Assembly: GCA_040755155.1 (NCBI GenBank)
Contig: JBFMBP010000097.1
Coordinates: 45,885-109,884 of the forward strand
DNA from: Candidatus Omnitrophota bacterium
GTDB lineage: Bacteria > Hinthialibacterota > Hinthialibacteria > Hinthialibacterales > Hinthialibacteraceae
DNA: 64,000 nt
Direction of reading: 5' to 3'
The notes beneath the pieces are model-generated. The model searched no databases, was not told the DNA's origin, and saw only the letters and a list, made by a program, of their open reading frames with translations. The position numbers and the translations under genes are program-made. Shown piece after piece: positions 60,983-64,000 of this stretch. Within the stretch, counting starts at the first letter, position 1. Each line of letters opens with the position of its first letter.

Positions 60983-62629
60983 ATGTATATTGATAAAACA
61001 GCGCCAATACTACTCGTCATCGTGTTTTGTTTAATTCCATATACCGCCGCCGCTGACGATAATCCATACGCCGTTCCGACTTACGAGTGCATCGGCGTCT
61101 ATTATCAATCTCCCGATCGCGGCGAATGCCGAATCCGTTATCGCCGGGGGGGAAAGGATTCGTGGCGGGAAAGCCTTGGCCTGGTTTACGACAAGAGAGA
61201 TGGAGAATATCGGGGCAGCCTGGTTGGACTGACGCCGGATGCGGAATATGAGATCGAATTGATTAGCGGAAACGAGCGTCCATCTCTAAAATGCCGCACG
61301 AAAAACAACCATATCCCCATTGGACAAACAACGGTTCTATCCGGCGGCGTGAGTCCAGTTCCATTGTCGATTTCCGAATCGGGAGTTCCCGGCGCATATC
61401 ATCTCATCGCTTCGGCATCGGGCGAGACGGCCGTCATCGACGTAATGAACTCCGAAGATTGCAACGTCGTCATCGACGCGGACTATATCGTCTTGCGCGG
61501 CTTGGAGTTGAAAAACGCCGAGCGGCATGGCGTATTAATCAAGCGCGGACGCCATGACATCGTCGTGGAAGATTGCCGCATCACGGGTTGGGGACGCATG
61601 GGCGGCCCAATAACCTACGGCAACGACGGCATCATGGACAGCGGGGTCTTCGCGGAAAAAGGCGCAGGGAATCTAACCATCCAACGCAACCTGATCGAAC
61701 ATCCTCGCGGCGCATCCAACGATTGGGATACAGGACATCCCAACGGCCCGCAAGGCATATCGCTGATCGATTCCAGCGGCGGCAACGTCATCCGCTGGAA
61801 CGAACTCCGTTCAACGGAGGATCACGGCTTCAACGACGGCTTCGGCGGCGGTTCCAATTTCAGCTTCGAGGGCAGCCCCAACCGCGACTCGGATATCTAC
61901 GGCAATATCATCACCAACGTATGGGACGACGCCATCGAAAGCGAGGGCGCCAATATGAATGTCCGCATCTGGGGCAATTTCCTCGATTATTACTATCATC
62001 CCATCGCCACCGCCTGCGTATCCAAAGGCCCCATTTACATTTTCCGCAACATCTTCGGCGTCAGCCGCCGCACCCACGCCGATCCCTTGGGCGGGGCCAT
62101 GATAAAAACCGGCGAACGGGACGAATTCGGCGGCGGACGGCGCTTCATTTTTCACAACACGGCGCTCCAGCCTCGAGGCGCGTTTAGCGCCTTCAGCGGC
62201 CATATCGCGCCAAACGTCGTAACGCGCAATAATATTTTCCATTGTCCCGGTCAGCTTGCATCAAGGACGCCCGCCGATCCTCCCGGCGATTACGATTACG
62301 ATCTCTTTACCGGCATGGATAAGGGACTGGCCAAGGAGCCGCACGGCCTTCACGGCAAACCGGCTATCGAGCCGTCCAGATCGCTGGAGTTTTATCCCGC
62401 TCCTACGACGACGGCGATTCAATGGGGCCGGATTCCATTTAAACGCGGCGGTAAAGAAATCCATATCACCGATCCCGTGATCGTCGTTCCTAATCCCATC
62501 ATCGACGCCGGAACGCCGATTCCCGGTTTCAATGACGATTACGCCGGAAAAGCGCCGGATCTCGGCGCTTTCGAATTGGGCCGTCTCCCATTGCGTTTCG
62601 GACGCCAGGCAGGCGCGGCGGCGCAGTGA
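60983..62629 (+). CDS. Secreted right-handed beta-helix protein with N-terminal Fn3-like region
   Basis: 548 residues; AGGAGGA lies about 8 bases upstream. Signal peptide APILLVIVFCLIPYTAAADD. Residues about 25-115 look like a beta-sandwich (fibronectin III-like). Residues about 150-430 are a parallel beta-helix (VIDADYIVLRGLELKNAERH, IVVEDCRITGWGRMG, SDIYGNIITNVWDDAIESEG). Polysaccharide lyase-type role likely, with no definite family. Followed 19 bp later by an MFS transporter, suggesting that the released product is imported. Confidence 0.82.
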   Translation: MYIDKTAPILLVIVFCLIPYTAAADDNPYAVPTYECIGVYYQSPDRGECRIRYRRGGKDSWRESLGLVYDKRDGEYRGSLVGLTPDAEYEIELISGNERPSLKCRTKNNHIPIGQTTVLSGGVSPVPLSISESGVPGAYHLIASASGETAVIDVMNSEDCNVVIDADYIVLRGLELKNAERHGVLIKRGRHDIVVEDCRITGWGRMGGPITYGNDGIMDSGVFAEKGAGNLTIQRNLIEHPRGASNDWDTGHPNGPQGISLIDSSGGNVIRWNELRSTEDHGFNDGFGGGSNFSFEGSPNRDSDIYGNIITNVWDDAIESEGANMNVRIWGNFLDYYYHPIATACVSKGPIYIFRNIFGVSRRTHADPLGGAMIKTGERDEFGGGRRFIFHNTALQPRGAFSAFSGHIAPNVVTRNNIFHCPGQLASRTPADPPGDYDYDLFTGMDKGLAKEPHGLHGKPAIEPSRSLEFYPAPTTTAIQWGRIPFKRGGKEIHITDPVIVVPNPIIDAGTPIPGFNDDYAGKAPDLGAFELGRLPLRFGRQAGAAAQ

Positions 62630-62647
62630 ATTTGAGCGAACGATTAT

Positions 62648-63799
62648 ATGAGAAGATATCTTGTTCTTATCGCGTCCATCATCATCCAGGCTGGGCTTGG
62701 CGGCATATACGCCTGGAGCGCCTTCGCTGCTCCGCTGCATGAACACTTCGGATTGTCGATGGCGCGCATCCAAGCGGTATTCGGCGTTTGCATCGCCGCT
62801 TTCACGCTGATGATGATTTTCGCCGGAAGGTTGCAGGATCGATTCGGCCCGCGCTGGATTTCCGCTTTAGGCGGATTGCTCTTCGGCGGCGGATATTTCG
62901 CCGCTTCGTTTTCCGGCGGACGCTTCGTTCCGTTGTTCTTAGGATGCGGCGTTATCGCCGGGGCTGGCATCGGCTTCGCCTACGTTTGCCCCATCGCTTC
63001 CTGCATCCGTTGGTTTCCCGAACGCAAGGGCATGGCCGCAGGCTTCGCCGTAGCCGGTTTCGGCGGCGGCGCCATCGTTCTTTCATATATAGCGGATATT
63101 CTCTTTGCGAGGGGGTGGGAGGTTCTCTCCATTTTCCGTTGGATCGGCATAGTAGACGGCGCCCTCATCGTCATTGCTTCCATGCTGTTATCCATTCCAA
63201 AGAAATCTTCCACGATTATGCAAACTGACATTCCATATTATCTTTTGTTGCGCCATCCGAAAATTTGGATGTTGTCTCTCGGCCTATTCGCTGGCACGTT
63301 TTCCGGTTTGATGACCGTTTCCAACCTGAAACTTATCGGCCTGGCGGGCGGGGTTTCTCAATCACTGGCGGCGTTGTCGATCAGTTCCTTCGCCATTGGC
63401 AACGCATCTGGCCGTATTATATGGGGATTGATCGCCGACCGCATCAAAGAAAAATCGATTCCGCTTTTGTTGGGATTGTTAAGCATATTTATGTTCTCCA
63501 TGATTCCCTTGTCCCATTTCGGCTGGCCGTTCGTGATCCTGGCGTCGTTGATCGGCTTCGGATTCGGGGGCAATTTCGTCATCTACGCAGCGGCGGCGGC
63601 CAATCGCTTCGGCGAGAACAGCGTGGGAAGAATCTATCCTCTCGTCTTCCTCTCCTATGGCCTCTCAGGTCCTCTTGGCCCCACAACGGGCGGCTGGATC
63701 TACGATGCGACGGCCAGCTACGCTTACGCCCTCCTCATCGCGTCACTGCTTGCGGGCGGAGCAGCGGTTGCGTTTGCAGTTTATATGAGAAGAGAATAA
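62648..63799 (+). CDS. MFS transporter, OFA (oxalate/formate antiporter-like) family
   Basis: 383 residues, about 12 helices. GLGGIYAWSAFAAPLHEHFG, then FAGRLQDRFGPRWISALGGL match the OFA branch, in which the substrate is a small acid. The family signature in helix 2-3 is conserved. It lies 19 bp after the beta-helix gene; joint uptake of a sugar acid is plausible. Confidence 0.9.
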   Translation: MRRYLVLIASIIIQAGLGGIYAWSAFAAPLHEHFGLSMARIQAVFGVCIAAFTLMMIFAGRLQDRFGPRWISALGGLLFGGGYFAASFSGGRFVPLFLGCGVIAGAGIGFAYVCPIASCIRWFPERKGMAAGFAVAGFGGGAIVLSYIADILFARGWEVLSIFRWIGIVDGALIVIASMLLSIPKKSSTIMQTDIPYYLLLRHPKIWMLSLGLFAGTFSGLMTVSNLKLIGLAGGVSQSLAALSISSFAIGNASGRIIWGLIADRIKEKSIPLLLGLLSIFMFSMIPLSHFGWPFVILASLIGFGFGGNFVIYAAAAANRFGENSVGRIYPLVFLSYGLSGPLGPTTGGWIYDATASYAYALLIASLLAGGAAVAFAVYMRRE

Positions 63800-63919
63800 A
63801 TCAGGACGAATATCTTGCGGCTATTCTTTCTACATTAATCCTTGTTATGCGAAAGAAATAGTTGGAGGAGTCAATTATGATCGTCGCGTTGAATCGCCGA
63901 GTAAGGAGCAGGTGCGGTA

Positions 63920-64000
63920 ATGTTTAGGTCAACGACTTCCGATGTATCAGCCGTTTCCAGCGTCGTGGCAAAAGGTCGTCAGACCATGCACCCCGTCCCC
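63920..64000 (+). CDS. Partial ORF at the window edge
   Basis: An ATG at 63920 opens a frame to the window end (MFRSTTSDVSAVSSVVAKGR, then QTMHPVP). An upstream short frame starting at 63877 with a good GGAGGAG overlaps its start and stops after 16 codons. Neither is long enough to identify. Confidence 0.3.
   Translation, partial: MFRSTTSDVSAVSSVVAKGRQTMHPVP

Overview
The window comes from a bacterial chromosome of moderate GC with a typical free-living housekeeping set. The tat-type sulfatases, Gfo/Idh/MocA oxidoreductase, SSS symporters, beta-helix and CBM9-like secreted proteins, and DUF1080-like protein together resemble uncultured polysaccharide-degrading lineages such as Hydrogenedentota, Sumerlaeota, Poribacteria or PVC/FCB relatives. 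No rRNA or other marker in the window settles the phylum. No rRNA, tRNA, CRISPR array or prophage was recognised.

Layout. 1-11.2 kb: a CE15-like esterase (cut by the window edge), a sulfatase, a pterin dehydratase, a flavodoxin/ferredoxin membrane protein, GDP-mannose 4,6-dehydratase with a tiny partner gene, a ParDE-like pair, a two-gene cytochrome bd-superfamily oxidase with a C-terminal heme c site, and a Gfo/Idh/MocA oxidoreductase. 11.3-13.9 kb: a TetR regulator with a perfect palindromic operator, followed by an iron-sulfur flavoprotein, a DsrE-like secreted protein, a 23-codon ORF and a redoxin lipoprotein, which look like one redox-stress operon. 14-21.4 kb: an SSS symporter, a DUF262/HNH defence protein, secreted carbohydrate proteins, a cyclic-nucleotide-binding protein and a MazEF-like pair. 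21.5-26.8 kb: the classic ylxM-ffh-rpsP-khpA-rimM-trmD-SPOUT methyltransferase-rplS cluster. 27-32.4 kb: two unusual fusion proteins and homoserine kinase. 32.4-37.5 kb: nuoABCD on the minus strand, interrupted between nuoB and nuoC by a complete type II restriction-modification pair. 37.6-47.6 kb: guaA, a CheY-like regulator, a secreted nitrilase, scpA-scpB-rluB, topA and a Nudix hydrolase. 47.7-55.6 kb: a DUF5678/retropepsin pair, a HicB-like protein, a sulfatase, a DUF1080-like protein, an SSS symporter with a small partner, an MNT-HEPN toxin-antitoxin pair and a ubiX-ubiA quinone pair. 56-64 kb: a very acidic DUF2325 protein, an EF-hand protein, a beta-helix protein and an OFA-type MFS transporter.

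How it works together. The secreted enzymes, sulfatases, oxidoreductase and sodium symporters suggest breakdown and uptake of sulfated or esterified plant or algal polysaccharides. NuoABCD, the bd-type oxidase and the ubiX/ubiA-like quinone genes suggest a quinone-linked respiratory chain. Several defence or addiction modules (R-M, DUF262, three toxin-antitoxin pairs) are scattered among core genes.

The intergenic DNA is rich in dispersed palindromic elements. Three families have two full copies each inside the window (154 bp, about 120 bp and 89 bp), and there is also a 219-bp tandem duplication. The most notable unexplained features are the transketolase-like/aminotransferase fusion, the TIM-barrel/aldolase fusion, the redox operon under the palindrome, the R-M insertion in nuo, the structured RNA candidate next to nuoD, and the acidic DUF2325 protein with a duplicated internal domain.
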